Source: Dastarcus helophoroides (lineage: Eukaryota; Arthropoda; Insecta; Coleoptera; Bothrideridae). From it: a DNA stretch of 64,000 nucleotides. The translations under genes were made by a program, and so were the position numbers. The notes below the pieces were generated by a model that was not told where the DNA came from, searched no databases, and saw only the letters and a program-made list of their open reading frames with translations. The stretch lies in assembly GCA_028583605.1 (NCBI GenBank), contig CM053327.1, forward strand, positions 25,283,629 through 25,347,628. Reading direction: 5' to 3'. Numbering within the stretch: position 1 is the first letter of the stretch; each line of letters starts with the position of its first letter. Shown here in pieces: positions 24,079 to 35,309 of this stretch.

Positions 24079-25700
24079 AGAGAAGAAACAGTTGGAGCTA
24101 CTCCACTTTCTGGACGCATTTCGGTCAAATTTCTATACTTGGCCGATATAGGGCGTGCGCTATCCTTATTACTGGGAGCAAAGCGAACTTTCTCTTTCGA
24201 TCTGCCTTTGTCGTTTAATTTCGATCGATCGTCCCTCCGAAGAAATAGCTCCCTAAAAAAATCGACGACGGAGTTTTTTTGTATTTATCAAGGTAGATGT
24301 CAGATCTTACGGCAAATTAGCGGTTAGTTTATTATTTAGAAAGTTGTACACAACCATAAGAGTATTATAAGTTTCGCCCCTTCTAATAAGACGAAGAAAT
24401 GTAAAAAGATATTTATAAGGTCTTTTCGTGAACGTAAATAAATTTACAAACCATTTTCATGGATTTTCCTGCATTTGAAAAAAAACTTTTCCTACCCTCC
24501 AACTTTGAAAGACCTTAACTTTATTAAGAGGGGTTTCGAGAACAACTTTGAGAAAAACCTAATTTTTGATGTAAAATCATCTTCTGAATCTTTCGCATTC
24601 TATTAAGTCTACAAGATAGACTCATCTTAAAATAGAGATAAGTTCTTCTTTAATAGTTATTAAAGATTCTTCATGTACGATAAGAATACTCAATTCAAAA
24701 TTCACATATGCATTGTATACATATCATTACAATGATTTTCAATTTTTTTAAATATATCGTATCAGCATTTCGAGAAGCCAGATTCAAGGAAAAGAGTATA
24801 GCACACCTTTAGTATCCTGTAATTATGTTGCGCATTCTTAAAAAACCCACAACTCTTGTAAAGCTGTATTTTTATATGTAATCATGATTCGATAATTAAA
24901 CTATCAAGTGCATGTTTTCCGTGATACGCTGATATGTATAAGATAAATGGCTATAAATCTAAGAGTACATGAAAAAAACGAAATTTCCAATTAAACGCAA
25001 GGTTGATGGATTAACGTGCGGTTTATGTTCCGCAAATGCCAAAACTGTTGAAATCCTTAAGAACTCGGATAATTATGTAAGGCGAGGAGCTTGCACATTT
25101 TAATAACGCCATTACAATATAATGATGAGATTTATTTTATATTTATGTTCCATCCCCATTTCGCATTCTAATTGATCGTAAAGTGCGACTATAAATGATT
25201 TCATATTTTAATAGCTCAGTTTCCCAATAAACTTACACTAGATATTGCATTTCATTGTCCAAAATCCTGTTTTTGTTAAGAAAAATATTAGACATTTTCT
25301 TATTGATAATGTTTCAATCAATTCTGGCATGATATTCATTTAATTTAGTCAAAATGGGTAAAAAATGCTTATAGAACATTATTTATTGAGATAATTTGAG
25401 AAAAAAGTCAAAATTAGGATAAAACCAGTGGAGCAGCTATCGGAGGACTATGGGGTGCAGCGTTGCGGGGCTCCAACCGGTAACCGGTGTTTTCCGAGTG
25501 TGTCTTCCTGAAAGAAAGACAAGAGTTACAGTGGTGATCTGAAATTTTAGACGCCACCAAAAATTTTGAAGTTGTTCAGTAGTGGCGTGTCGTTTTTTAT
25601 AATTGGGATCCAGAAAAAAAATACGATTTTTTTCGGGCACGACTAATATTGAAACGAAAAAATTACTCGTCTGCTTTCGATTGTAGTGCACTGACTTTTT
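23651..25700. other. AT-rich intergenic DNA, no supported gene
   Basis: Includes a palindrome gcggtaattataccgc near 23786. Region 24090-24330 is somewhat less AT-rich. A minus-strand 84-codon ORF at 25437-25691 has no recognised domain. Minus-strand text near 25575 (cgacacgccactac) weakly resembles an hAT end. No gene or RNA gene can be supported. Confidence 0.4.
24022..24085 (+). repeat. short GA microsatellite
   Basis: A pure (GA)n run of about 50 bp followed by gaagagagagaagaa. Unlike the two large arrays it lacks the gg interruptions. Confidence 0.95.
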
Positions 25701-26420
25701 AAATTTTTTTGGATAATTTTTTAATTTCGAAATTTTTACTCAAAATTTGGATCTTAATGTTCATAAAAACATCAAATCGTCCAACACAACTGAAAACTTC
25801 TACAATATCCAAAATTGCTATTATTAAGTTAAAATGTTGATTAAACAAATATAATTTTGGTTACTTTTCGTTAGAAGTTTTGACTCGAAAATTAAGTTTT
25901 TTCCTCTCGAAATTTGTTTTTTTTAGAAGCTCCGAGTAGAAACAATGTCAAAGTCAAAAAAAAAACTGTCAAGCTCACTCGTGATTTGGCAAAAAAAAGT
26001 AATTATACTAAAAAAAAAGAGCTGTTTTTCTAAAAATTTCAGAAAATATCCACTTTAATTTAGAAATATTAATCCAAATCTGAATATTCGACTTTTTTCT
26101 GTAAATATGACTCAAAACTTCAAAATTTCCAGAAAAAAATTTTTAAAAAGTAAAGTTTTTTTCAAAGAGCTGCAATTGTTCTGTTTTTTCCTAAAATTTT
26201 GACTTCCAAGGAAATTTAGAATTCTTTTCTGAAATGATAATTTCTTTTTCCAATTTACGCTTTAATTTTCAAACTTTTTTCTCAAGTTTTCAATTTAAAC
26301 TAAGAAGTTTAAGCTTGCAATTTAAAAAAAAAAACTCGAATATTGGATAATTTGCTCGAAACTCTGGATAAGATCAAAATTGTGAGATTAAAGTTTTTTT
26401 TCCTTTTATGGGGGCCGTTA
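25701..26420. repeat. degenerate AT-rich block
   Basis: No gene. Mixed tttcgaaattt and gactcgaaaatt words with long a and t runs. It ends where LINE-derived sequence begins at about 26430. Confidence 0.5.
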
Positions 26421-26429
26421 CAGGCCCTG

Positions 26430-26765
26430 TCACCTAGATTCAAAATCCTTTTTAACTTCCACGAGTTTGTTCGAGTCCCAGTCAGCAGTATATATCCTGG
26501 CCTTTACAGCTAGGGTCAACATCTGACCTACACTCATTTCTTTCAACTTTCAGATCTTCTGGATTTAATGTTGCTTTCCCAATCAGATTATATCTGTATC
26601 TGGCAAGGTTTGGATAAGCACACACAATGTGTAAACTTGTTTCCTTTTCAGTCCCACTCAGTTGACATCGGTCGCTTTCAAATAGGTTGAGTTTAATAAA
26701 GTGTCCTTTAAAGTTCCCGTGGCCAGTGAGCAGACCTAGTGCTTTGCTTCTCCTTCTTATTCTTT
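26430..26765 (-). pseudogene. C-terminal fragment of an RNase H-type LINE
   Basis: Minus-strand translation yields LGLLTGHGNFKGHFIKLNLF then ESDRCQLSGTEKETSLHIVC then AYPNLARYRY. This matches the segment after RNase H in I/R1/Jockey-type LINEs: a LTGH motif, then a CxxC...HxxxxC knuckle. It is continuous for about 70 residues before stops. Its upstream RNase H half is probably the fragment at 28945-29200, displaced by the RTE-like insertion between them. Confidence 0.65.
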
Positions 26766-26789
26766 CTCAGCTGTTTTCTGTCCACTCCT

Positions 26790-28860
26790 GAACTTAGGCC
26801 TCTTCCATGTTTCTCCATGCTGATCTATGCTATGCTAACTGAAACCACCTATTGCCTGCTTGTATCCTGATATCATCAAGCTATCTTTGTGGTCTTCCCG
26901 CGCTGCGCTTGGTCTTTGCCGTGCCACGTGTCCCACCCAACGCCATTTCAGTTCTGCAATCCGTTCTATTATATTTAGGACTTTAGTTCTTTGTCGGATA
27001 TCTTCATTTCTCTTCCTGTCCCAGAGACTGATACTGAGCATCGCCCGCTCCATCGCTCTTTGCATTACTCTCAGTTGGTTCGTGGTCTTTTTTGTCAATA
27101 CCATTGTTTCCAAGCCATAGGTCGCTACTGGCAATATACAGGTATCAAACACTTTTCTTTTAAGATTGAAAGGAATATCCTTATTTCTTAGTATATATTT
27201 CATTTTCCGAAAAGCCGCCAAAGATAGTCTTATTCTTCGTCTTATTTCCGCTGTCTGATTTTCATTACCTATTTCTATTTTATGTCCTAGATATATATAC
27301 TCTTCTACTCTTTCTAATTTCTTGTTATCTATATGGATGTCTTCTTTAGTGTTGCTTATCATTTTGGTCTTTGAAATGTTCATTTTTAAGCCTACATTTT
27401 TAGAAGCATCACTGAGTTCTTTTAGAATGTCTCTCAGTGCCTGTATATGACTATCGTCGGCGAATCGGAGATGATCCAAATAGGGTCGGTTGATGTTTAT
27501 GCCTTTAGTTTCCCACTGTAGTGATTTGAAGACTTTCTCTAGCGCTAGAGTAAATAGTTTTGGAGATATGGTATCGCCTTGATGTATCCCCCTATTTATT
27601 TTAATTTTATCTGTTTTCAGGGTGTCATTAATTTTGGCGTAAAGAGTATATATTTTTTAATAGATTTGTGTATCGAGAATCTATTGTAGCATCATCCATT
27701 GCCTGTATGAAAGCCAATGTTTCGATAGAATCGAAAGCCTTGCGAAAATCTATAAATGCCAAGTGGAGGGCTACTTTGTATTCGGTTCTTTTTTCTATTA
27801 AGGTTCTAATGGTTTATAGGTGGTCGATGGTGCTAAACCCATTGCAAAATCCCGCTTGTTCTGCTGGTTGATATTGGTTAGTCTATTAGTAGCAATCTTG
27901 GTCATAAGTTTATATAGATGAGAGAGAAGGCTAATTGGTCGATATTTTCTATATTTTCATTTTGTCTTTTTTAAAATATAAAATTACTTGTGCGTTTTTC
28001 CACACGTCCGGAATTCCGCCTTCTTGTAAACACTTGTTTAAGAGAATTTGTAGTGATTTTTCAATGACTGCTCCTCCGATTTTTAACTTTTCACGTGTAA
28101 TTTTGTCTTTTCCTGGACTCTTCTATTTTTTACTTGTTTGAGAGCAGCCTGCATTTCTTGTTTTGATATTTCTGGAACATCTTCAGAGCCCACGTTACGA
28201 ATAGTTATTCGTAACACTTGGGTTAGGTCTAATAGAGGTGTAGAGACAGGTGTAGAAGTGTTTGATGTGTTCAGCTATATTTCTATCGTCTGAAATTATG
28301 TTACCCTATTGATCTTTCATTTTGGTAATTCTTCGTTTGCTGAGGATAGTCTTGATCATATTTGCATTATTTTCTATTGCGTTTTTGATTATTTTTGTGT
28401 TATAGCTTCCAATGTCCTTTCTCAATTCTCTATGGCTTTTTTTTATTTAATTCTTAACATTGTGGAAGTTCTTTTTCTCTGTTCCGTAAGTTGCAGTACC
28501 TCTGATTGTATCTTGGAATCTTTTTTGTTCCTTGCTTTAATACAAACCTTCTTGGCCGTGGCACTGATATCGGTAGTATTTTTATGGTTAAGTTAACTTA
28601 TGTTCATTTTATCTAAATTGTCAGTTGATTCTAATTTCCTTTCTAATTCTTTTTGATAATCCGTTTTCTTTTGTTTGAGTTCTTCGACAGTTGGAAACTT
28701 GCCAGAGTGACTGAGCTTGTTTCTTTCGATTTTGAAGTTGAAGGCTTACCTTATTATCACCTTATCACCTTAGCATCTCTAAAGATGCTCTTACCAGTCT
28801 GTGTTTGTATCAAACCGATTTAGTACTGAGACGTTTGTGCAAATTTTTCTATTAGATGAT
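26790..28860 (-). pseudogene. RTE-like non-LTR retrotransposon, nearly full RT
   Basis: Minus-strand blocks in order: remains of an endonuclease C-terminus (HRLVRASLEM) near 28800, then EVPEISKQEMQAALKQVKN, GGIPDVWKNAQVILYFKK, a palm region with KAFDSIETLAFIQAMDDATI, and RGIHQGDTISPKLFTLALEK. A 214-codon open stretch (26835-27479) follows, with LRFADD (catalytic motif C), the ATYGLETM connection motif, and KWRWVGHVARQRP at the end. Several frameshifts lie upstream of 27480. It is less decayed than the RTE-like element at 4.1-5.8 kb and belongs to a different subfamily. Confidence 0.85.
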
Positions 28861-28944
28861 AGTATGAAGTAGTTTTGCTATCAGAGCTTTGTTTAGGCTT
28901 CTTATAGAAGGTGTGAAGACAGTATACATTTTCTTTATTTAAGT

Positions 28945-29200
28945 GATTTATTATCTTTGCTTGGCCTGCTTTTATTCATTGCAATACGTACTTCAGCCCT
29001 TGATTGCAAGAGCTTATCCATCAGCAGTCTTGCTTGCCTGCAGGTGGTTATGTTCCTTCACCGGTTCAAATGAGCCTACGATCTACTCGGTAGAAATTTC
29101 CACAGAGCCCCCTCTTGCCAGCTCATCAGCGACATCGTTGCCGTGTATGTTGCTATGCCCGGGCACCAAAACAAAAGTGACCTTGTTGAGATTAAAGTTA
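28945..29200 (-). pseudogene. LINE RNase H fragment
   Basis: Minus-strand translation NKVTFVLVPGHSNIHGNDVA followed by DELARGGSVEIST is the C-terminal part of a LINE-encoded RNase H (VPGHxxIxGNxxADxLA motif). It lies upstream, in the minus-strand sense, of the RTE-like insertion. It probably joins the knuckle fragment at 26430-26765. Confidence 0.7.
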
Positions 29201-29205
29201 AAAAT

Positions 29206-30770
29206 AATAATAAATTGAGTGACTGGACATTTAGACTTTTTTAAATAGAGAGTTTGTGTTCCAAGATTTCGAATTAGAACCTGAAATAAAAATAAAGCCA
29301 ACAAAAATTCGAAAATTTTAATTTGAATTGAAATATTCAAAGCAACATTAAAAAATTCTAAAAAAAAATCTTACTCTGAAGTCAAATTTTCTAAAAGAAA
29401 ATTGAAATTTCAGGAACAACGACTTTTCGTGAACATAGTAAGAATATTCACATTAGAGCTAAAATTAAAAAAAAAACCTATCACTCGCGTTTGAGAAACG
29501 CTGAAATTTTATGAAAAACTCCAGCTTTATAAAAAAAATGAGCGGAACATTTAGAGACAAAGGGTGGAATTTCGTATTTAAACCCAAAGTTGATAAAAAA
29601 AAGTTAGAAATTTTGAAGTCGACATTAAGTGAAAAAAAGAAAAAAATTAAAATATTTTTAAAAACGAAATTTTGAATTTTAAGTTCAAAAAAATCGGAAA
29701 ATTTGCAATTTGGAGATTAAAGCTGAAATTTTCAGAAAAAAGTTGAAATTAAAAAAAATCTAAATAGAAAGCAAACGAGAAAAATTTGGACGTTTACAAT
29801 GAACATTTTCTGTCGAAATTTTGCCCTTGAGTTTGATTTAATTTGAAATTTTGGTATTGGACCTTCAAATCTTTTGAACCAATTCGAAATGGCCAAATTT
29901 TGAGAAGAAAGCCAAAAACTGGATTGTAAATTTGAAATTTTTAGAAATATCAAAATTTTAAATACACGTATACACGAAGAAGTTTGGAAAAAGTGTTTAA
30001 TTTTAAGATAAACGTTCAAAAAACAAGTCCAACTTGGAAATTTAGTTTCCAAATTTTAAGAAATAGATCACCATTTTAGAGGTAAAGTGAAAATTTTGAG
30101 AAAAACAAAATTTTGATTGCTCTGTTAGAATTTTTAGAAAAATTGGGATATCCTGATTATAGTCAAAATTTTTAGAGAAAAGTGGAAGTTTTATAAAAGA
30201 TGTTCAGTTTAAACAATAAAGTTTGAGGAAGGGTCAAATGTTACAGAAAAACTCGAACTTTAAAAAAAAATATTTTGCAAAGGAAGCAATTTATAAGTTT
30301 TTAAGAGATTTCTACATTTTTACTTGGAGAACTAAATTTTTAATTTAAATTTTAAAATTGAAAGTCAAATTTTTAATTAAAATGTTCAACTTTCAAACAA
30401 AGCTTGCTTTGTTTTAAACTGAAAAATGGAATTTTGACTTTTCGACTAAATTTTATGTTTTTTTAATCGATATATGAAAGTTTTCAAGCGAAATTTTTAT
30501 AATTTCCTAGGTTTTTATAATAATTTAACGAATACATATTTAAATTATTAAATATTCAGTAAATATTGCAACCTAGAAGTTTTCAATCAAAATTTTCAAT
30601 ATTTCATGTTTTGAATCGAATTTTTAAACTGTTCAGTTAAAATTTCAAGTTTTCAAAATGTTTAGGGTTTTAATTGGTGTTATCGAACAATTTAATCAGA
30701 GTCCAATTTTTTTGCATCAGGGTCCTTGGTTACCTAGCTACGTTAATGAAAGAAACACCCAAAATTTATC
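29206..30770. repeat. degenerate AT-rich block
   Basis: No gene. Words such as gaaattttcagaaaaaagttg and aaattttgagaaaaa repeat about every 20 bp. From 30460 the pattern dissolves into plain AT-rich DNA that abuts the PLE composite. Confidence 0.5.
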
Positions 30771-30879
30771 GAAAAGTTGAGATTTGATGGAACGGACTGG
30801 TCCTTGGTTATCTTCAAAAATTGAAACACAGAACTTGTCCCCTGAAACCAAGAAAAATTAAAAAACACAACAAAGGTTG

Positions 30880-30920
30880 CTCTAACGCGTTTCGACAGCC
30901 AAGCTGTCATCTTCAGAGAG
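30880..30920 (-). ncRNA. hammerhead-ribozyme-like motif, left end of PLE composite
   Basis: On the minus strand: ctct, CTGAAGA, t, GACAGC-ttg-GCTGTC, GAAA, ACGCGT with GAA shared, T, AGAG. Identical to the motif at the right end of the composite. It lies about 115 bp past the stop codon of the minus-strand ORF, in its 3' UTR. Confidence 0.55.
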
Positions 30921-31034
30921 AAACTAACATCTAATCTTAAAATTAACCCTTATATACTAAGAATATTCACTTCGTGCGTGATCGGCCGCACCCGAACGCG
31001 CATCCAATCATACACGTCGTTGTGTCACAATTTC

Positions 31035-32657
31035 TTATCTATCAACCTTAACTATTTTTAACAGGGATGAATGGCCTAAAGGTCCAGCGCAACCATTCAT
31101 AAGGTTGTTTCCAGCCTTATGGATGGCTAAGCTCTCACATGCATTTAACATATAATTCTTATTAACTACTCTTAACAATTTAATATCATTATCTATCCTA
31201 TGATCTAATTCAAAAGCATGTCGAGCCACACTTGACTTCTCAGTTCTTCCGTACCTCAAATGAGCCAAATGTTCTTTGAGTCGGATTTTAAGAGATCGTC
31301 TAGTTTGTCCGACATACTTTTGAGGACAATCCCTACATGAAATTTGGTAAATACCAGACTTATCTGTTTGCTCTACTTTATCCTTTAAACTACCTAAAAG
31401 CGAATTTAATTTTCCATTAGAAGTATAAATAACCCGAAAACCCTGATTTCGTAAAATTCCACCCAAACCCTGCGTGAGCGAGGGTTCAAATGGAAGTGAG
31501 ACGAATTTAAAGTTTTTGTTTTCATCAGCTCGGAAAGTTGTAGTATTCACCAATTCACATTTAAATTTTTTCTTATTAATAATTTTATAAATAATATTTG
31601 GATCGAATCCATTAACTTCAGCTATATGTTTTATTGTCTTTAACTCCTTTCTGAATCTTTCCCTACTAAGAGGAAGACTCAGAAGGCGATGGGCAAGGAA
31701 GTTGAAGCTTGCCATTTTGTGCTGTATGCAATGGTTAGAATCGGAAGTTATATAGCGGAAGGTACTGGAATCTTTCCTATATACATCAAATTCTAATCTA
31801 TTTTTATTCCTAATAACTAAAATGTCTAAAAATGGTAAAGCGGCTTCTTTCTCTAATTCTACAGTGAATTTAACTGTTGGAAAACGTGAATTTAAAACAT
31901 CAATGAAATTATCTAAATTTTGATTTTTTGTGTCGAAAATAGCAAAAATATCATCTACATATCTAATCCATACCCTAGGAAACAAACTACATTCATTTTT
32001 AAGACGACTTTCAAAAACACCCATGAAGAGCTCAGCCATGAAAGGTGACAAAGGATTTCCCATGGCTGCTCCCTCAAGTTGTTCATAAAATTCGTTATTA
32101 ATTTGGAAATAATTTTGATCCATACATATTTTCGTTAATGAAATATATTCGTCAATAATTTTGCCTGAAAGGTTATTAGATTCCAACAGATCTCGAAGGT
32201 ATAATAAAGTTTGAGGTATGGGTACACTGGGAAAGAGGGAAGAAACATCAAAAGAAACCAGCATTTCACCTTCCAACAACTCTTCATTCTGAATTTTCTG
32301 TACAAACTCTTGGGAATTTTTGACTGACAAACTGAGTTGCTGGAATTCTAATTTGCTGAATTCTTTTACTAGCCATTTTGATAAATTATAGGTCGGTGCT
32401 CCAATAGCTGACACAATTGGTCTCACCGCCTTTCCAGGTTTATGTATTTTTGGGAGACAATATAACTTAGGTACGGTGGGGTTAGATACATGAAGGGATC
32501 TTTTTAAAATTGGAGTAATAAGGTTGTTACTTTTGTCGAGCACTTTTTTCAGCCCGCTTAACATTTTACTCAAAGGGTTCTTCTGTAATTTTTGATATGG
32601 GCCATTACTAATGAGTGTGTCAACTCGTTCGTAATAGTCCTTTTTATCTAGAATCAC
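31035..32657 (-). CDS. Penelope-like RT and GIY-YIG protein, 5'-truncated copy
   Basis: 540 open codons encode a PLE protein. Seen in order: ILDKKDYYE near the N-terminus; LYCLPKIHKPGKAVRPIVSA (RT); SFDVSSLFPSVP (RT motif A); GAAMGNPLSPFMAELFM (motif B); RYVDDIFAIF (catalytic motif C) near residue 230; LPFLDILVIR. The C-terminal GIY-YIG endonuclease has SGIYQISC, then KYVGQTRRSLKIRLKEHL. Family members normally have a longer N-terminal part, so this copy is truncated. Sequence homology extends upstream of the first ATG to about 32690 (KADKGNKVVILDK). The reading frame shows no stop or frameshift, so insertion or conversion is recent. Without the N-terminus it is probably not autonomous. Confidence 0.9.
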   Translation of the reverse strand: MILDKKDYYERVDTLISNGPYQKLQKNPLSKMLSGLKKVLDKSNNLITPILKRSLHVSNPTVPKLYCLPKIHKPGKAVRPIVSAIGAPTYNLSKWLVKEFSKLEFQQLSLSVKNSQEFVQKIQNEELLEGEMLVSFDVSSLFPSVPIPQTLLYLRDLLESNNLSGKIIDEYISLTKICMDQNYFQINNEFYEQLEGAAMGNPLSPFMAELFMGVFESRLKNECSLFPRVWIRYVDDIFAIFDTKNQNLDNFIDVLNSRFPTVKFTVELEKEAALPFLDILVIRNKNRLEFDVYRKDSSTFRYITSDSNHCIQHKMASFNFLAHRLLSLPLSRERFRKELKTIKHIAEVNGFDPNIIYKIINKKKFKCELVNTTTFRADENKNFKFVSLPFEPSLTQGLGGILRNQGFRVIYTSNGKLNSLLGSLKDKVEQTDKSGIYQISCRDCPQKYVGQTRRSLKIRLKEHLAHLRYGRTEKSSVARHAFELDHRIDNDIKLLRVVNKNYMLNACESLAIHKAGNNLMNGCAGPLGHSSLLKIVKVDR

Positions 32658-32690
32658 AACCTTATTACCTTTGTCTGCCTTTACATAAAA

Positions 32691-34455
32691 ACTATGTGAG
32701 GGAGGCTTGCAGACAAAAGCTCTCTAGAAATTTAAAAAACGTAAAACCATCACACGTAACGAACAGACATATTGTCAAAAGACTACGAGAGAAAGATTGT
32801 TTTTATGTAAAGGCAGACAAAGGTAATAAGGTTGTGATTCTAGATAAAAAGGACTATTACGAACGAGTTGACACACTCATTAGTAATGGCCCATATCAAA
32901 AATTACAGAAGAACCCTTTGAGTAAAATGTTAAGCGGGCTGAAAAAAGTGCTCGACAAAAGTAACAACCTTATTACTCCAATTTTAAAAAGATCCCTTCA
33001 TGTATCTAACCCCACCGTACCTAAGTTATATTGTCTCCCAAAAATACATAAACCTGGAAAGGCGGTGAGACCAATTGTGTCAGCTATTGGAGCACCGACC
33101 TATAATTTATCAAAATGGCTAGTAAAAGAATTCAGCAAATTAGAATTCCAGCAACTCAGTTTGTCAGTCAAAAATTCCCAAGAGTTTGTACAGAAAATTC
33201 AGAATGAAGAGTTGTTGGAAGGTGAAATGCTGGTTTCTTTTGATGTTTCTTCCCTCTTTCCCAGTGTACCCATACCTCAAACTTTATTATACCTTCGAGA
33301 TCTGTTGGAATCTAATAACCTTTCAGGCAAAATTATTGACGAATATATTTCATTAACGAAAATATGTATGGATCAAAATTATTTCCAAATTAATAACGAA
33401 TTTTATGAACAACTTGAGGGAGCAGCCATGGGAAATCCTTTGTCACCTTTCATGGCTGAGCTCTTCATGGGTGTTTTTGAAAGTCGTCTTAAAAATGAAT
33501 GTAGTTTGTTTCCTAGGGTATGGATTAGATATGTAGATGATATTTTTGCTATTTTCGACACAAAAAATCAAAATTTAGATAATTTCATTGATGTTTTAAA
33601 TTCACGTTTTCCAACAGTTAAATTCACTGTAGAATTAGAGAAAGAAGCCGCTTTACCATTTTTAGACATTTTAGTTATTAGGAATAAAAATAGATTAGAA
33701 TTTGATGTATATAGGAAAGATTCCAGTACCTTCCGCTATATAACTTCCGATTCTAACCATTGCATACAGCACAAAATGGCAAGCTTCAACTTCCTTGCCC
33801 ATCGCCTTCTGAGTCTTCCTCTTAGTAGGGAAAGATTCAGAAAGGAGTTAAAGACAATAAAACATATAGCTGAAGTTAATGGATTCGATCCAAATATTAT
33901 TTATAAAATTATTAATAAGAAAAATTTAAATGTGAATTGGTGAATACTACAACTTTCCGAGCTGATGAAAACAAAAACTTTAAATTCGTCTCACTTCCAT
34001 TTGAACCCTCGCTCACGCAGGGTTTGGGTGGAATTTTACGAAATCAGGGTTTTCGGGTTATTTATACTTCTAATGGAAAATTAAATTCGCTTTTAGGTAG
34101 TTTAAAGGATAAAGTAGAGCAAACAGATAAGTCTGGTATTTACCAAATTTCATGTAGGGATTGTCCTCAAAAGTATGTCGGACAAACTAGACGATCTCTT
34201 AAAATCCGACTCAAAGAACATTTGGCTCATTTGAGGTACGGAAGAACTGAGAAGTCAAGTGTGGCTCGACATGCTTTTGAATTAGATCATAGGATAGATA
34301 ATGATATTAAATTGTTAAGAGTAGTTAATAAGAATTATATGTTAAATGCATGTGAGAGCTTAGCCATCCATAAGGCTGGAAACAACCTTATGAATGGTTG
34401 CGCTGGACCTTTAGGCCATTCATCCCTGTTAAAAATAGTTAAGGTTGATAGATAA
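32691..34455 (+). pseudogene. Penelope-like RT and GIY-YIG protein, frameshifted copy
   Basis: Encodes the same protein as the inverted copy on the left, with about 35 more N-terminal residues (including REACRQKLSRNLKNVKPSH and NRHIVKRLREKDCFYVK). The RT core and YVDD motif are intact. At about 33920 an A5 run replaces the A6 run of the left copy, which shifts the frame and ends the RT ORF at 33943. The linker and GIY-YIG domain continue in another frame from 33937 to 34455. The first ORF codons before about 32690 are antisense to the left copy and not real. The N-terminal region of a complete PLE is still missing. Confidence 0.9.
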
Positions 34456-34569
34456 GAAATTGTGACACAACGACGTGTATGATTGGATGCGCGTTCGGGT
34501 GCGGCCGATCACGCACGAAGTGAATATTCTTAGTATATAAGGGTTAATTTTAAGATTAGATGTTAGTTT

Positions 34570-34610
34570 CTCTCTGAAGATGACAGCTTGGCTGTCGAAA
34601 CGCGTTAGAG
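34570..34610 (+). ncRNA. hammerhead-ribozyme-like motif, right end of PLE composite
   Basis: Stem I ctct (34570-34573) with agag (34607-34610). Core CTGAAGA at 34574-34580. Stem II GACAGC (34582-34587) with GCTGTC (34591-34596). GAAA at 34597-34600. Palindromic stem III ACGCGT at 34600-34605. Predicted cleavage after T34606. Stem III is only 3 bp and self-complementary, so two molecules could pair, as proposed for PLE hammerheads. One unpaired t at 34581 is non-canonical. Confidence 0.55.
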
Positions 34611-34686
34611 CAACCTTTGTTGTGTTTTTTAATTTTTCTTGGTTTCAGGGGACAAGTTCTGTGTTTCAATTTTTGAAAAGTTGAGA

Positions 34687-35300
34687 GTTGAATGGAAAGT
34701 GGTTACTGGGGAGGTAGACTTCGTTCGTTGAAGGATCCGAATTATTTAAATGGGCAAATTTAATCCAGTTACGTAGGTTAACAAAATCTTTGTAATGTTA
34801 ACTATAAAGTCAATTTTAGGAAATTTTGCCAAATATTTCATTCTTATTTGAAATCAACAGGGCAAATTCAAATAACCAATTTGTTTTTCAAAAAAAACCT
34901 ATGATTATATAATTTTAATAATAAATAAAAACCACAAATATTCGTTTTCTTGAATGCACTAATATGTATTACCTAGATTATTATTAGATATAGAGTTTTA
35001 AGAAAAAAAATTATAAAGAATCACGTTAATGATTAGTGACAAAGATAATTTCTATCCTAATTAATGGATGATTACAAGATACTTATTTTGATAACTAAAA
35101 AATTTGATGACCTATTACGTAAATGATTCTTTTTATTGATTTTTCATTTTTTCATTGCTTTGCTCATAAATGTGAAAAATACTGAGCTTGAATTTAAGGT
35201 AATTTTGTCTTTGCAGACTTGTATACATATATCACATAAAAATCTAACATATTACATAAAATGTAAATAAGAAAATTTCGTTAATCCAATCATTTTAAAA
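34687..35300. other. AT-rich spacer, nothing recognised
   Basis: Unique-looking AT-rich DNA between the PLE composite and a LINE tail. No ORF or repeat recognised. Confidence 0.45.
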
Positions 35301-35309
35301 TTTTCCTTC

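Larger units (their letters stand above)
30783..34674. mobile_element. Penelope-like element composite, inverted head-to-head pair
   Basis: Two PLE copies lie in inverted orientation, sharing a junction near 32690-32800, within one insertion. The left copy reads minus (30783 to about 32690) and the right copy reads plus (about 32691 to 34674), with about 108 bp more at its 5' side. A perfect 12 bp direct repeat gaaaagttgaga lies outside both arms (30771-30782, 34675-34686), so the pair inserted as a unit. The left outer end has about 40 bp (tttgatggaacggactgg and on) missing from the right end. Both arms end in identical 3' UTR and hammerhead-like sequence. PLEs are known for such partial inverted duplications (pseudo-LTRs). 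Confidence 0.9.

Noticed and set aside
25437..25691. 84-codon minus-strand ORF
   Set aside because: No recognised family and no supporting context.
32615..32690. First codons of the plus-strand PLE ORF
   Set aside because: They are antisense to the left PLE copy across the palindrome junction, so homologous coding starts only at about 32691.
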